In this document: positions 51,785 through 61,409 of the stretch, piece by piece | Position numbering within the stretch: the stretch's first letter is position 1 | How the letters are laid out: each line of letters opens with the position of its first letter | Assembly: GCA_902479075.1 (NCBI GenBank) | Contig: CABSNK010000004.1 | Span: 60,844 to 124,843, forward strand | Length of the DNA stretch: 64,000 nt | Source of the DNA: an uncultured Collinsella sp. | GTDB taxonomy: Bacteria > Actinomycetota > Coriobacteriia > Coriobacteriales > Coriobacteriaceae | Reading direction: 5' to 3' | Program-made: the position numbers and the translations under genes | The notes under the pieces: model-generated | Told to the model about the DNA's origin: nothing | The model's database searches: none | Seen by the model: the letters and a program-made list of their open reading frames with translations, nothing else

Positions 51785-51850
51785 AGTTGCGGTGAAATAG
51801 TTCCTGGATGCCGGGGTTTGGCGGAAATCAGGAACTATTTCACCGCAATT
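51785..51850 (+). repeat. Palindromic repeat, family 1, copy 5
   Basis: AGTTGCGGTGAAATAGTTCC at the left; the right arm ends GCAATT instead of GCAACT. It sits 52 bases upstream of the peptidase start and pairs with copy 4 to bracket the gene. Confidence 0.92.
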
Positions 51851-51908
51851 GAGGAGGGGCGAGGTGGATGGCGGGGTAGCTAAAAGAGCCCCGTCCTAAA
51901 TTGGCTAC

Positions 51909-52307
51909 TTAGGCTGGGTCGATGTCCATGCTGGCGATGAGGTCGATGTTGGTGTTGAGGAGGTTCTCCAGCACGACATCGCCCATGCGGATGGGGGCAC
52001 CGACGATTAAGCCGCGGATGAGGTCCATGGCTTTGGTGTGGAGTGCCAGCGGGATGGCTTCGGTCGTGCGCACGGGCAGCAGCGCCTCATCGCCGCCGGA
52101 TACGGCCACGGTTGTGGTGAGCACGCGCATGGGGCAGGTGAGCTCCTGATGCGCGAACGTATCGCCGCGCGGGCAGCTGTTGCCGGTCACGAAGTGCACC
52201 TCTACCACGGCGCCGTCTGCGTCACGCTCTACCTCTACGGTCAGGAGGCACTCGGATGGGCAGGTGGTGCAGTTGAACTGCAGCGTTTCGATCGCGTTTA
52301 TGCTCAT
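51909..52307 (-). CDS. DUF1667 protein, third gene of the GlpA/GlpB-like trio
   Basis: A 132-residue protein with cysteines Cys13, Cys16 and Cys20 (NCTTCPSEC), a later NSCPRGD and TCPMRV. The pattern fits a small Fe-S electron carrier, as expected of DUF1667 proteins that follow GlpA/GlpB-like oxidoreductases in Firmicutes and Thermotogae. It is encoded directly after the other two. The start at 52307 uses AGGAGG on the minus strand about 9 bases upstream. Confidence 0.82.
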   Translation of the reverse strand: MSINAIETLQFNCTTCPSECLLTVEVERDADGAVVEVHFVTGNSCPRGDTFAHQELTCPMRVLTTTVAVSGGDEALLPVRTTEAIPLALHTKAMDLIRGLIVGAPIRMGDVVLENLLNTNIDLIASMDIDPA

Positions 52308-52311
52308 GGCC

Positions 52312-53703
52312 TTACGCCTCCTCAACGGGATCGACGGACAGGACAATCTCGCTAACACCCAGGTCGAGTGCGCGCTGAATCACCTTTGCCGGCAGCGGGA
52401 AGCTTTCCATCACGCTCGGTTTGAACGGGCGGACCTTGCCGGCGAACAGTTCCTCGTCGTCTGCCAGAATGCGCACGCGGGCGGCGTCGACCGGTCGGCG
52501 TACACGGAAGTTGAGTTTGGTGAGCGCCACAGCCGTAATGCGTCCCGGCAGCGCGTAGCCCGCGATACCGGCGGGCGATACCGTGAGCTCGCGGCCCGGG
52601 CCCGCAGCGCCCGCATCGGCCCCAGTGCCACAGCCCAGCGCCCACGCCGCCGCGGCCGCACCGGCGCGCTCGGACTCGGTCGTCACGTTGTCGGCCAGGT
52701 CGTGCACGTGCAGCACGTTGCCGCAGGCAAAAATGCCCGGTACGCCCGTTTGCAGGCTCTGGTCCACCACGGCGCCGCGCGTGCGTGGGTCAAGCTCAAC
52801 GCCTGCGCCCACTGAAAGCTCGTTCTCGGGAATCAGACCAACCGAAAGCAGCAGCGTATCGCATGAAACGATGCGCTCCGTCCCGGCAATGGGCGCCAGG
52901 TGCTCGTCGACCTGGCTCACCTCAACGGCCTCCACGCGATCGTGCCCGATCACGCGCGTCACGGTGGTGGACAGGTGCAGCGGAATGCCAAAATCGTCCA
53001 GGCAGTTCTTGACGTTGCGGCGCAGTCCGTTGGCGTACGGCATGAGCTCGTACACGCCCTCGACCGAAATCCCCTCGAGCGTGCAACGGCGCGCCATGAT
53101 CAGCCCGATGTCGCCTGAGCCCAAAATGACGGCGCGCGAGCCGGGCTTGAGGTTTTCGATATTGATGTATCGCTGCGCCAGGCCCGCCGTAAACACGCCG
53201 GCGGGTCGGCTGCCGGGTATCTTGATCTCGCTGCGGGTGCGCTCACGGCAGCCCATGGCAAGGACGACCGCGTGTCCGGTGAGCTGCAGCATGCCGGCGG
53301 GGCTCATGAGCGTGACAGTGTGTGCCGAGGCATCGCTTGCCGGGCCACTTACGTCCGCGCCCGTGACTTTGTCCTCGCTCGAGTTGATCCCAATCACCAT
53401 GCTGTCCAAGAACAGCGCAATGTCGGTCGCGCGCACCTGATCGATAAAGCGCTGCGCGTACTCGGGACCGGTGAGCTCCTGCTTAAAGTGCGAAAGGCCA
53501 AAACCGGGGTGGATGCACTGGCGCAGGATGCCGCCCAGATGCTGCTCGCGCTCCACGATGGCCACGCGTGCGCCTGCCTTGTGCGCAGCCAGCGCGGCCG
53601 CCATGCCGGCAGGTCCGCCGCCGACAACGACCACGTCGAAGGCTTGCGTTTGTACGGCTTCTACGACGCCGCAATCAATCGCGCTCGATTTGAATTCCGC
53701 CAT
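52312..53703 (-). CDS. FAD/NAD(P)-dependent oxidoreductase (GlpB-like, pyridine nucleotide-disulfide type)
   Basis: A 463-residue flavoprotein. The first dinucleotide motif is VVGGGPAGMAAALAAHKAG near residue 25, a second NAD-binding fold is near 190 (ILGSGDIGLIMARRC), and FACGNVLHVHDLADNVT near 315 is the FAD loop. It is probably the electron-accepting subunit for the GlpA-like protein. The gene begins 1 base after the upstream stop. The acceptor could be NAD+ or a membrane quinone. Confidence 0.82.
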   Translation of the reverse strand: MAEFKSSAIDCGVVEAVQTQAFDVVVVGGGPAGMAAALAAHKAGARVAIVEREQHLGGILRQCIHPGFGLSHFKQELTGPEYAQRFIDQVRATDIALFLDSMVIGINSSEDKVTGADVSGPASDASAHTVTLMSPAGMLQLTGHAVVLAMGCRERTRSEIKIPGSRPAGVFTAGLAQRYINIENLKPGSRAVILGSGDIGLIMARRCTLEGISVEGVYELMPYANGLRRNVKNCLDDFGIPLHLSTTVTRVIGHDRVEAVEVSQVDEHLAPIAGTERIVSCDTLLLSVGLIPENELSVGAGVELDPRTRGAVVDQSLQTGVPGIFACGNVLHVHDLADNVTTESERAGAAAAAWALGCGTGADAGAAGPGRELTVSPAGIAGYALPGRITAVALTKLNFRVRRPVDAARVRILADDEELFAGKVRPFKPSVMESFPLPAKVIQRALDLGVSEIVLSVDPVEEA

Positions 53704-53704
53704 C

Positions 53705-55162
53705 CTAGTGCAATCCCTTCAAAGGTCCCTCGACCAGCCAGGAGCCGGCGTCCTCCAGTAATACCTCGCTAGGGTCGCAGCCCAGCTCTCGGGCAAGAAT
53801 CGCCACCACACGGCTCTGGCAAAAGCCGCTCTGGCACCGACCCATGCCGGCACGACAGCGGCGCTTGACGCCCTCGACAGAAACCGCGCCCGGGCGGCGT
53901 CTGATCGCGGCCACAATCTCGGCCTCGGGCACCGTCTCGCAACGGCAGACAATCTGCCCCCACGCGGGGTCGGACTCGATTAGCTCCTCCTTGCGCGCCA
54001 GCGGTGCGCGGTCAAAGTCGTCCGACGCGCGGCGAATTGGGTTCCAGTCCGCCCGCTCGTGCAGCTCCACGCCCGCCTCACGCATTACAAGCTCCATGCG
54101 CTCGGCAATGGCCGGCGCGCTTGCCACACCCGGCGACTGAATGCCCGCCGCCTGGAAAAGCCCTGGCACCACGGCCGACTGTCCAATATAGAAGTCGTTC
54201 GTTCCCTGAATGACCGGACGCCCGCCGGCAAATGCGCGCACCACGCGACGCGTGTCCAGATCGGGCACCAGCTTGCGCGCGCCGGTCAGCAGCGCGTTCA
54301 CATCGCTCGCATAGGTCTGCGTGTCGCCCGGCTCGCGCACCGCGGCCGTCGCGGTAATCACAGTGTTGCCGTGTACGGTGCCCGTGACGATAACGCCCTT
54401 GGACACCGGCGTGGGAACGGGATAGAGCGGCATGAGCACTCGCGGCTCCTTGTCCAGTACCACAATGTTTCCCTGGCGCCAGACCATCTGGAACTCCTCG
54501 GCGCCGCCCATATGCGAGATGTCCGCGGCACCGTTGCCCGCGGCGTTGATCAGGTAACGGCAGCGCACGTCGCCTGCGGGCGTTGCTAGCGTAAAGCGCG
54601 CGGCTCCGTCATCCGAGCCAGCAACCTTAATCGCCTCCACCGGTGCGGAGCGCATAAAGGTCACGCCGTTGGCAACCGCGTTCTCCAACGCGGCGATGGC
54701 CACTTCAAACGGGTCGACGTAACCGGTCGAAGGGCACCACAGCGCGCATGTTGCGTCGGCGCTGGCACGCGGCTCCAACTCGTGGATGCGCTCGGGGCCG
54801 ATAATCGCCAGCTCGGGTACGCCGTTGGCCAGGCCATTCTGGTGCAGCTTCTCCAGGTGCGCGCGGTCTTTGTCGTTGAAGCCCAGCACCATCGACCCGG
54901 TGCGCCGGAACAAAAAGCCCAGCTCCTGGACCCACGTGCCATATAGCTCGCAACCACGGGCGTTGACCTGCGCCTTTACCGTGCCCGGCGCAGGATCGTA
55001 GCCGGCGTGCACCAGGCCACCGTTGGCCTTCGACGCGCCCAGCGCGATATCGTTGGTCGCCTCGACCACGCAAATGGACAGGTCATAGCGCGCGAGCTGC
55101 CGCGCAATGGCGCATCCCGTGATGCCCGCGCCCACAATCGCGATATCAAACGTTTCTGCCAC
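53705..55162 (-). CDS. FAD-dependent dehydrogenase with a BFD-type [2Fe-2S] tail (GlpA-like)
   Basis: A 485-residue glycine-oxidase/GlpA-type flavoprotein with FAD motif VGAGITGCAIARQLARY at residues 10-26. The carboxy end has four cysteines of a BFD-like [2Fe-2S] domain: Cys406, Cys408, Cys443 and Cys448. With the GlpB-like and DUF1667 genes it forms the operon known for anaerobic glycerol-3-phosphate dehydrogenase; the true substrate may be glycerol-3-phosphate or a 2-hydroxy acid. It starts at GTG 55162, with GGGAGG 6 bases upstream. Confidence 0.82.
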   Translation of the reverse strand: MAETFDIAIVGAGITGCAIARQLARYDLSICVVEATNDIALGASKANGGLVHAGYDPAPGTVKAQVNARGCELYGTWVQELGFLFRRTGSMVLGFNDKDRAHLEKLHQNGLANGVPELAIIGPERIHELEPRASADATCALWCPSTGYVDPFEVAIAALENAVANGVTFMRSAPVEAIKVAGSDDGAARFTLATPAGDVRCRYLINAAGNGAADISHMGGAEEFQMVWRQGNIVVLDKEPRVLMPLYPVPTPVSKGVIVTGTVHGNTVITATAAVREPGDTQTYASDVNALLTGARKLVPDLDTRRVVRAFAGGRPVIQGTNDFYIGQSAVVPGLFQAAGIQSPGVASAPAIAERMELVMREAGVELHERADWNPIRRASDDFDRAPLARKEELIESDPAWGQIVCRCETVPEAEIVAAIRRRPGAVSVEGVKRRCRAGMGRCQSGFCQSRVVAILARELGCDPSEVLLEDAGSWLVEGPLKGLH

Positions 55163-55179
55163 GGTGCCTCCCAGACAAG

Positions 55180-55194
55180 TTGACAGGCCGTCAA
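55180..55194 (-). promoter_or_regulatory. Dyad TTGAC-AGGCC-GTCAA upstream of the GlpA-like gene
   Basis: A 15-base inverted repeat lies 18 bases before the GTG start on the minus strand. It may be an operator or overlap a -35 box. Only this copy was seen nearby. Confidence 0.4.
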
Positions 55195-55331
55195 TAAAAC
55201 CATCCTACGGTCTGCACACCCCCAGTGCAGCGGCAATGCGGCGAACAGCCCCGCAACACCCGCCAACGGCAGGCGAGGGGAGACTCAGGACCATCGGTGA
55301 CCTCGTCTGCTGCCCCTGGTGTCAGAGGTTT

Positions 55332-56030
55332 GTCTCGTTCTGTAACAGTAAGCAGAAGAGCTAGGTTCCAGATGTTACAGATCGAGACGTTTGCCAGGCA
55401 GTCCCTCCGTTTGTCTTGATTTGAAACAGTAAGAGGAGAAAATCGGTCCTATGTGTTACAGATTGAGATTTAAAGTAAGGGAGAGATTCTTCTGTCTCGA
55501 TCTGTAACATCTAGGGACCGTTTTGGGTTCCAGATGTTACAGATTTAGATGGACCCATCAGTCCGTTTCGAATGTCTAAATCTGTAACGGTTAGACCTGT
55601 TTTTGCCGAGTTGTTGTTACAGATTGAGATATTTAACGGATGGCTCATCGTTCGTCTCGATCTGTAACAGTAAGAGGGGTTTTGGGGCCCAAGATGTTAC
55701 AGATCGAGATTTAAGCCGGGGAGAGAATAGTTTGTCTAAATCTGTAACATCTGAGACTGTTTTTGCCGAGTAGTTGTTACAGATTGAGACATTCGGCCTG
55801 GACGTTTTCCTTTGTCTCAATCTGTAACAGTTAGCTGATGATTTGGGTTGTAGATGTTACAGATCGAGACAAACCTTCCGACGGATTTTGAATGTCTCGA
55901 TCTGTAACAGTAAGAGGGGTTTTGGGGCCCAAGATGTTACAGATCGAGATTGAAGTCGGGGAGGGACCCCTGTGTCTCGATCTGTAACATCTAGACCCGG
56001 ATTCCGCCTCCACCTGTTACAGATTGAGAT
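55332..56030. repeat. Alternating inverted-motif array with an 80-base period
   Basis: A 16-base motif, consensus TGTTACAGATYGAGAY, occurs nine times forward (starts 55373, 55454, 55535, 55615, 55695, 55775, 55855, 55935, 56015) and nine times reversed (starts 55332, 55413, 55494, 55574, 55654, 55734, 55814, 55894, 55974). The orientations alternate strictly. Reverse-to-forward distance is exactly 41 in every unit, and the period is 81 twice then 80 six times. The 25-base interval inside each unit is family-like; units 5 and 8 share an identical one. The 23-24-base intervals between units are more variable. Copy 55413 is the most decayed. It encodes no plausible protein: period 80 is not a multiple of 3. 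Confidence 0.95.
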
Positions 56031-56130
56031 GTTTGTGTCCGCGCCAGCCCCGTATCCAACCGTAGTCCCACATAAACAAACCCCGTGGTAAACTTGACCG
56101 GACTGTAATTATTCCGAAAGGTACACCTCA

Positions 56131-56562
56131 ATGTCCAAGTACATCTCCGAGCTCATGTCGCCGCAGCTTATGGGCGTCATCTATGCCTTTGTTGGCTTTA
56201 TCATCGCCCTGTACGTGCTGTCGGTCGTCTATGTGTTCATCGACGCTCGTCGCCGCGGCGCCAGCGCCTACGTGGCATGGGGCATCATCGCCCTGATCCC
56301 GTTTGTGGGCCTCATCGCCTACCTGGTCCTGCGTCCGCACTCCTACGCGGCCGACCGCGAGGAGCAGGAGCTGGACATGGCCCTGCGCGAGCGTCAGCTT
56401 GCCCAGTACGGCACCTGCCCGCAGTGCGGCGCGCCCATTGAGAAGGACTTTGTCGTGTGCCCGGTGTGCGACACCCAGGTTCGCAACGTGTGCCCCAGCT
56501 GCCATCGTCCGCTCGACGCGCACTGGAAGGTCTGCCCCTACTGCCGAACTCGCATCCAGTAA
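56131..56562 (+). CDS. Membrane protein with double zinc ribbon
   Basis: A 143-residue protein. Two helices (about 13-37 and 48-66) resemble the small PLDc_N/phospholipase-type membrane region. A short linker leads to a zinc-ribbon pair with CPQCGAP, CPVCDTQ, CPSCHRP and CPYCRTR. It is probably anchored in the membrane with the ribbon facing the cytoplasm. Function is unknown; it may be a regulator or membrane-associated binding protein. GAAAGG precedes the start. It lies directly beyond the repeat array. Confidence 0.72.
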   Translation: MSKYISELMSPQLMGVIYAFVGFIIALYVLSVVYVFIDARRRGASAYVAWGIIALIPFVGLIAYLVLRPHSYAADREEQELDMALRERQLAQYGTCPQCGAPIEKDFVVCPVCDTQVRNVCPSCHRPLDAHWKVCPYCRTRIQ

Positions 56563-56690
56563 CGCATCCATCGCCGGGCCGGCCGCAAGCCACGGGCACG
56601 CCTCAAGCCATGCGTGCCCCGCAGCCCCGCCCCACACGATGAAGCATGCGTAGAAAATCGCCCGCCGTGCCATTAAGGTGCGGCGGGCGC

Positions 56691-56718
56691 TTGTATACCA
56701 AGGCAACCTGCCTATAAT
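56691..56718 (+). promoter_or_regulatory. Promoter of thrS
   Basis: TTGTAT at 56691-56696 and TATAAT at 56713-56718 are separated by 16 bases. The hairpin CGCCCGCCG...CGGCGGGCG just upstream (56658-56690) may terminate the previous gene. Confidence 0.6.
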
Positions 56719-56787
56719 GATGCAAGTTAAATCGCCGAGCGCATCTCACACACTTGCATCAGGCATCCGAGAGGAGAAAACATACCC

Positions 56788-58551
<1,764 letters not shown>

Positions 58552-58575
58552 GGCAAACTTCACAACAATTAACAA

Positions 58576-58608
58576 AGGCGACCGTCCACATAGGGCGGTC
58601 GCCTTTTT
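58576..58608 (+). terminator. Terminator of thrS
   Basis: GGCGACCGTCC and GGGCGGTCGCC pair over ACATA and are followed by TTTTTC. Confidence 0.92.
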
Positions 58609-58625
58609 CATGCCGAAATTAGAAA

Positions 58626-58651
58626 AGCCGCTGGTTGAGCGGCTTTTTTTT
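58626..58651 (+). terminator. Second terminator downstream of thrS
   Basis: AGCCGCT and AGCGGCT close over GGTTG-type loop, followed by TTTTTTT. It insulates thrS from the exopolysaccharide operon leader. Confidence 0.85.
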
Positions 58652-58654
58652 GTT

Positions 58655-58792
58655 GCACAAAAAGGTACAGGTTTTTGTATCTTTCGACAGACGACATTAT
58701 ACGAGCAATTAATCAGCGTCTGCCCAGATTACGCAAAATGTACTGCTAGTAGGTACATCTCCATACCCCTCTACAAAAACCTGTACTTTTGC
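58655..58792 (+). promoter_or_regulatory. Structured leader of the exopolysaccharide operon
   Basis: GTACAGGTTTTTGTA and TACAAAAACCTGTAC, 15-bp perfect arms, enclose about 95 bases with nested CAGACG/CGTCTG pairs. It lies directly before a NusG-family antiterminator gene, so it could be the transcript element that the antiterminator or RNA polymerase recognises; it may also simply hold the operon promoter (A/T-rich 58690-58720). Confidence 0.5.
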
Positions 58793-58877
58793 GACTGCGC
58801 CTAGCTGTGAGCGAGAAGCCTGTTCTAAACGCCCCTGCATTTGCGTGCACCGCAAAGCCAAAAGAGGGGGCGAGAAC

Positions 58878-59468
58878 ATGGAACAGACGGCACGGCGCCA
58901 AGAGCAGCTGCCAGGCGCATTTAACGGCGCCACCGCCAACAGCCAGCATGGCCGCGTCCGCTGGTATCTGGTCCACACCCCCCATGGAAAAGAGCGCGAG
59001 ACCTGCGAAAAGGTCCGCTGCATTATCCCGCACAACCTTATGCAGGACGCTTTTGTGATGCAAAAGGAGTTCTGGTTTAAGCGGGACGGCGCATGGTCGC
59101 TCCAAACCAAACCCATGTACAAGGAATATTTCTTCGTCGCCACGCACGATGCTGCCGCGCTCGATAGGGCCCTGGCCCAGTTGAGCTTTGGCTGTCGCAT
59201 CGCCGGTAGTAGGGAGCGGGCGTACATGCCTATGCCGGACGATGCGCAGGATTGGTACCGCAGCGTGCTGGACGACGACGGCGTGGTGCGCAACAGCGTC
59301 GCGCGCATAGAAGACGGTGTGTTGCACATAGAGCAGGGCCCTTTGGTGGGGCAAGAGGCCCGCGTGCACAAGATCGACCGTCGCAAGCGCTGGTGTCTGG
59401 TGGACGTAGGCGAAGGCGATTCCAGCTTTAGGGAAGTGCTTCCGCTCGACGTTCCCATCAAGACGTAA
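58878..59468 (+). CDS. NusG-family transcription antiterminator (LoaP/RfaH-like)
   Basis: A 196-residue NusG paralogue. The NGN domain begins around residue 28 (WYLVHTPHGKERETCEKVRC) and the KOW domain lies near residue 155 (VGQEARVHKIDRRKRWCLVDV). Specialised NusG proteins at the head of polysaccharide operons let RNA polymerase pass intrinsic terminators across the long operon. ATG 58878 follows GAGGGGG. The next gene begins about 33 bases later, in line with operon control of the downstream sugar genes. Confidence 0.8.
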   Translation: MEQTARRQEQLPGAFNGATANSQHGRVRWYLVHTPHGKERETCEKVRCIIPHNLMQDAFVMQKEFWFKRDGAWSLQTKPMYKEYFFVATHDAAALDRALAQLSFGCRIAGSRERAYMPMPDDAQDWYRSVLDDDGVVRNSVARIEDGVLHIEQGPLVGQEARVHKIDRRKRWCLVDVGEGDSSFREVLPLDVPIKT

Positions 59469-59501
59469 GGGAGACGTTGCACCAGCTATTCGTTCGCATT
59501 T

Positions 59502-60302
59502 GTGAATTTACCGATTGGGGGATCCTCGGGGAACCGGGATGTAAGTTTGACTGTGTCTGCTAAAGAAGTAACAGAGAGCAATGCGCCCGTGGGGGCGTCG
59601 CTGATTGCCCAGGCCATGGACCGGCGTGAGGGCGCCGGCCGCTATAGGGCCATGCAATCCATCATGGACTGGGACCGCTCGCGCCTGGCCTACCGTGTCG
59701 CCAAGCGCGCCTTCGACATCGCGTTTAGTGGCTGCGTGCTGGCCGTTATCGCCGTACCGAGCCTGATTCTTGCCGCCGCTATCCGCCTGGAGAGCGAGGG
59801 CAACCCGTTCTACAGCCAGATCCGCGTGGGCCAGACCCGCCCCGACGGCAGCCTGTCCACCTTCCGCATGTGGAAGTTCCGCTCCATGTACAGGGACGCC
59901 GACGAGCGCCTCGCCGACCTCAGGGAGCAGAACGAGATCGCCGGCGCCATGTTCAAGATGAGGGAGGACCCGCGCGTCACCAAGATCGGGAAGTTCATCC
60001 GCAAGCACTCCATCGACGAGTTCCCTCAGTTCATCAACGTGTTCCTGGGCCAGATGTCCGTCGTGGGACTGCGCCCGCCGCTACCGAACGAGGTGGCTGA
60101 GTATACAGAGTACGACCTGCAGCGCCTTGCTGTTAAGCCAGGCATCACCGGCTGGTGGCAGGTTACGGACCGCAACGACACCGACTTTGACGGGATGGTC
60201 CGCCGTGATTTGGAGTACATCGCCAAGCGCGGCCTCATCACGGACTTGAAGATTGTTCTCCTCACGGTCGTTGAGGTCTTTACCGGTGGAGGTGCTTGCT
60301 AA
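59502..60302 (+). CDS. Undecaprenyl-phosphate sugar phosphotransferase (initiating transferase)
   Basis: A membrane-bound polyprenol-phosphate transferase that puts the first sugar-1-phosphate on the lipid carrier. After about 65 residues, one hydrophobic segment (FDIAFSGCVLAVIAVPSLIL, near 71-90) anchors it. The pfam-type core then shows RMWKFRSMYRDADERL, the acidic KHSIDEFPQF near 167 and VGLRPPLPNE near 185. The short form without extra amino helices is typical of gram-positive initiating transferases. The start is uncertain: GTG 59502 has no close ribosome site; TTG 59547 and GTG 59553 are alternatives. Confidence 0.82.
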   Translation: MNLPIGGSSGNRDVSLTVSAKEVTESNAPVGASLIAQAMDRREGAGRYRAMQSIMDWDRSRLAYRVAKRAFDIAFSGCVLAVIAVPSLILAAAIRLESEGNPFYSQIRVGQTRPDGSLSTFRMWKFRSMYRDADERLADLREQNEIAGAMFKMREDPRVTKIGKFIRKHSIDEFPQFINVFLGQMSVVGLRPPLPNEVAEYTEYDLQRLAVKPGITGWWQVTDRNDTDFDGMVRRDLEYIAKRGLITDLKIVLLTVVEVFTGGGAC

Positions 60303-61409
60303 ATGACTGAACCGGTTAGGGTGGCTCAGGTTGTTGGCAAGATGGTTGGCGGCGGCGTCGAAGCTGTCGTTATGAATTACTATCGTCACATCGATCGCAG
60401 TAAAGTGCAGTTTGACTTTCTTGTTGATTCCGATTCGACGCTTGTTCCCCGTGACGAGATCGAATCGCTCGGTGGCAGGGTCTTTGAGATACCGCCCTAT
60501 CAGCATATAGCTGAATACCAGCGAGAGCTTCAGCGTCTCTTTAAGCAAGAGGGCTGGAAGATTGTCCACAGTCACATCAACGCGCTTTCGGTCTTTCCTC
60601 TTCGTGCTGCGAAGAAGGCGGGTGTTTCTGTGCGGATTGCCCATAGTCACTCTACGAGCGGTAAGGGGGAGTATGCCAAGAATGCCCTGAAGGCCGTGCT
60701 GAAAACGCAATCGAATCGATATCCAACACACCGATTTGCATGTAGTCAATTTGCCGGTGAATGGCTTTTCGGTAAAGCTGCGCACTTCGAGGTCGTATAC
60801 AACGCAATCGATTTGGATCGCTTTCGCTTCAATGCGGAGGCTCGTGCGCAAGCGCGAGCCGACCTGGGCCTCGTCGGCAACCAGTTTGCCATTGGACATG
60901 TGGGGCGCTTTACTGCCCAGAAGAACCATGCGTTTTTGATTGACGTTTTTGCTGAGGTCGCAAAGCGCCGCGACGATGCTGTCCTGCTGCTTGTCGGTAC
61001 CGGCGAAGCCGGGGCCTCCGTAAAGGCCTTGGTGGACGAACGCGGTCTTACTGATCGCGTTAAGTTTCTGGGGCAGAGAAGCGATGTCAATCGCTTGTAC
61101 CAGGCGTTTGATGCGTTCGTTCTGCCAAGCCTTTACGAAGGCCTGGGCCTCGTCGGCGTCGAGGCACAGGTGTCTGGCTTACCGTGCCTGCTGAGTGATG
61201 CGATTACGCGCGAAGTGGACGTAACGGGGGAATGCAAATTCTTGCCGATTGATAGTCCTGCCGTGTGGGCCGATGAAATCGATTCACTCTTGCCGTACTC
61301 GTATGAGGGTCGATTGTCTATCTCAAGTGGGCAATTCGCCGATTACAACATTGAGTTGCAAGGCGAGCGACTGACTTATAAATATCTAGATCTCTACTCA
61401 AGGAATTAG
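60303..61409 (+). CDS. Glycosyltransferase, GT4-type
   Basis: A 368-residue GT-B fold enzyme that adds sugars to the lipid-linked repeat. The acceptor domain begins VAQVVGKMVGGGVEAVVMNYYRHID. In the carboxy domain GHVGRFTAQKNHAFLIDVF leads to the acidic EGLGLVGVEAQVSGLPCL motif (two Glu seven apart, near 280) typical of GT4. Its ATG directly follows the upstream stop. Sugar and linkage are unknown. Confidence 0.85.
   Translation: MTEPVRVAQVVGKMVGGGVEAVVMNYYRHIDRSKVQFDFLVDSDSTLVPRDEIESLGGRVFEIPPYQHIAEYQRELQRLFKQEGWKIVHSHINALSVFPLRAAKKAGVSVRIAHSHSTSGKGEYAKNALKAVLKTQSNRYPTHRFACSQFAGEWLFGKAAHFEVVYNAIDLDRFRFNAEARAQARADLGLVGNQFAIGHVGRFTAQKNHAFLIDVFAEVAKRRDDAVLLLVGTGEAGASVKALVDERGLTDRVKFLGQRSDVNRLYQAFDAFVLPSLYEGLGLVGVEAQVSGLPCLLSDAITREVDVTGECKFLPIDSPAVWADEIDSLLPYSYEGRLSISSGQFADYNIELQGERLTYKYLDLYSRN

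Noticed and set aside
55617..56013. Two minus-strand reading frames across the repeat array
   Set aside because: They are translations of the repeat itself. The 80-base period shifts frame, there is no ribosome site, and the peptides have no family resemblance.
55332..56030. CRISPR array
   Set aside because: Repeats alternate in orientation, are only 16 bases, and several intervals are near-identical. No cas gene is in the window.
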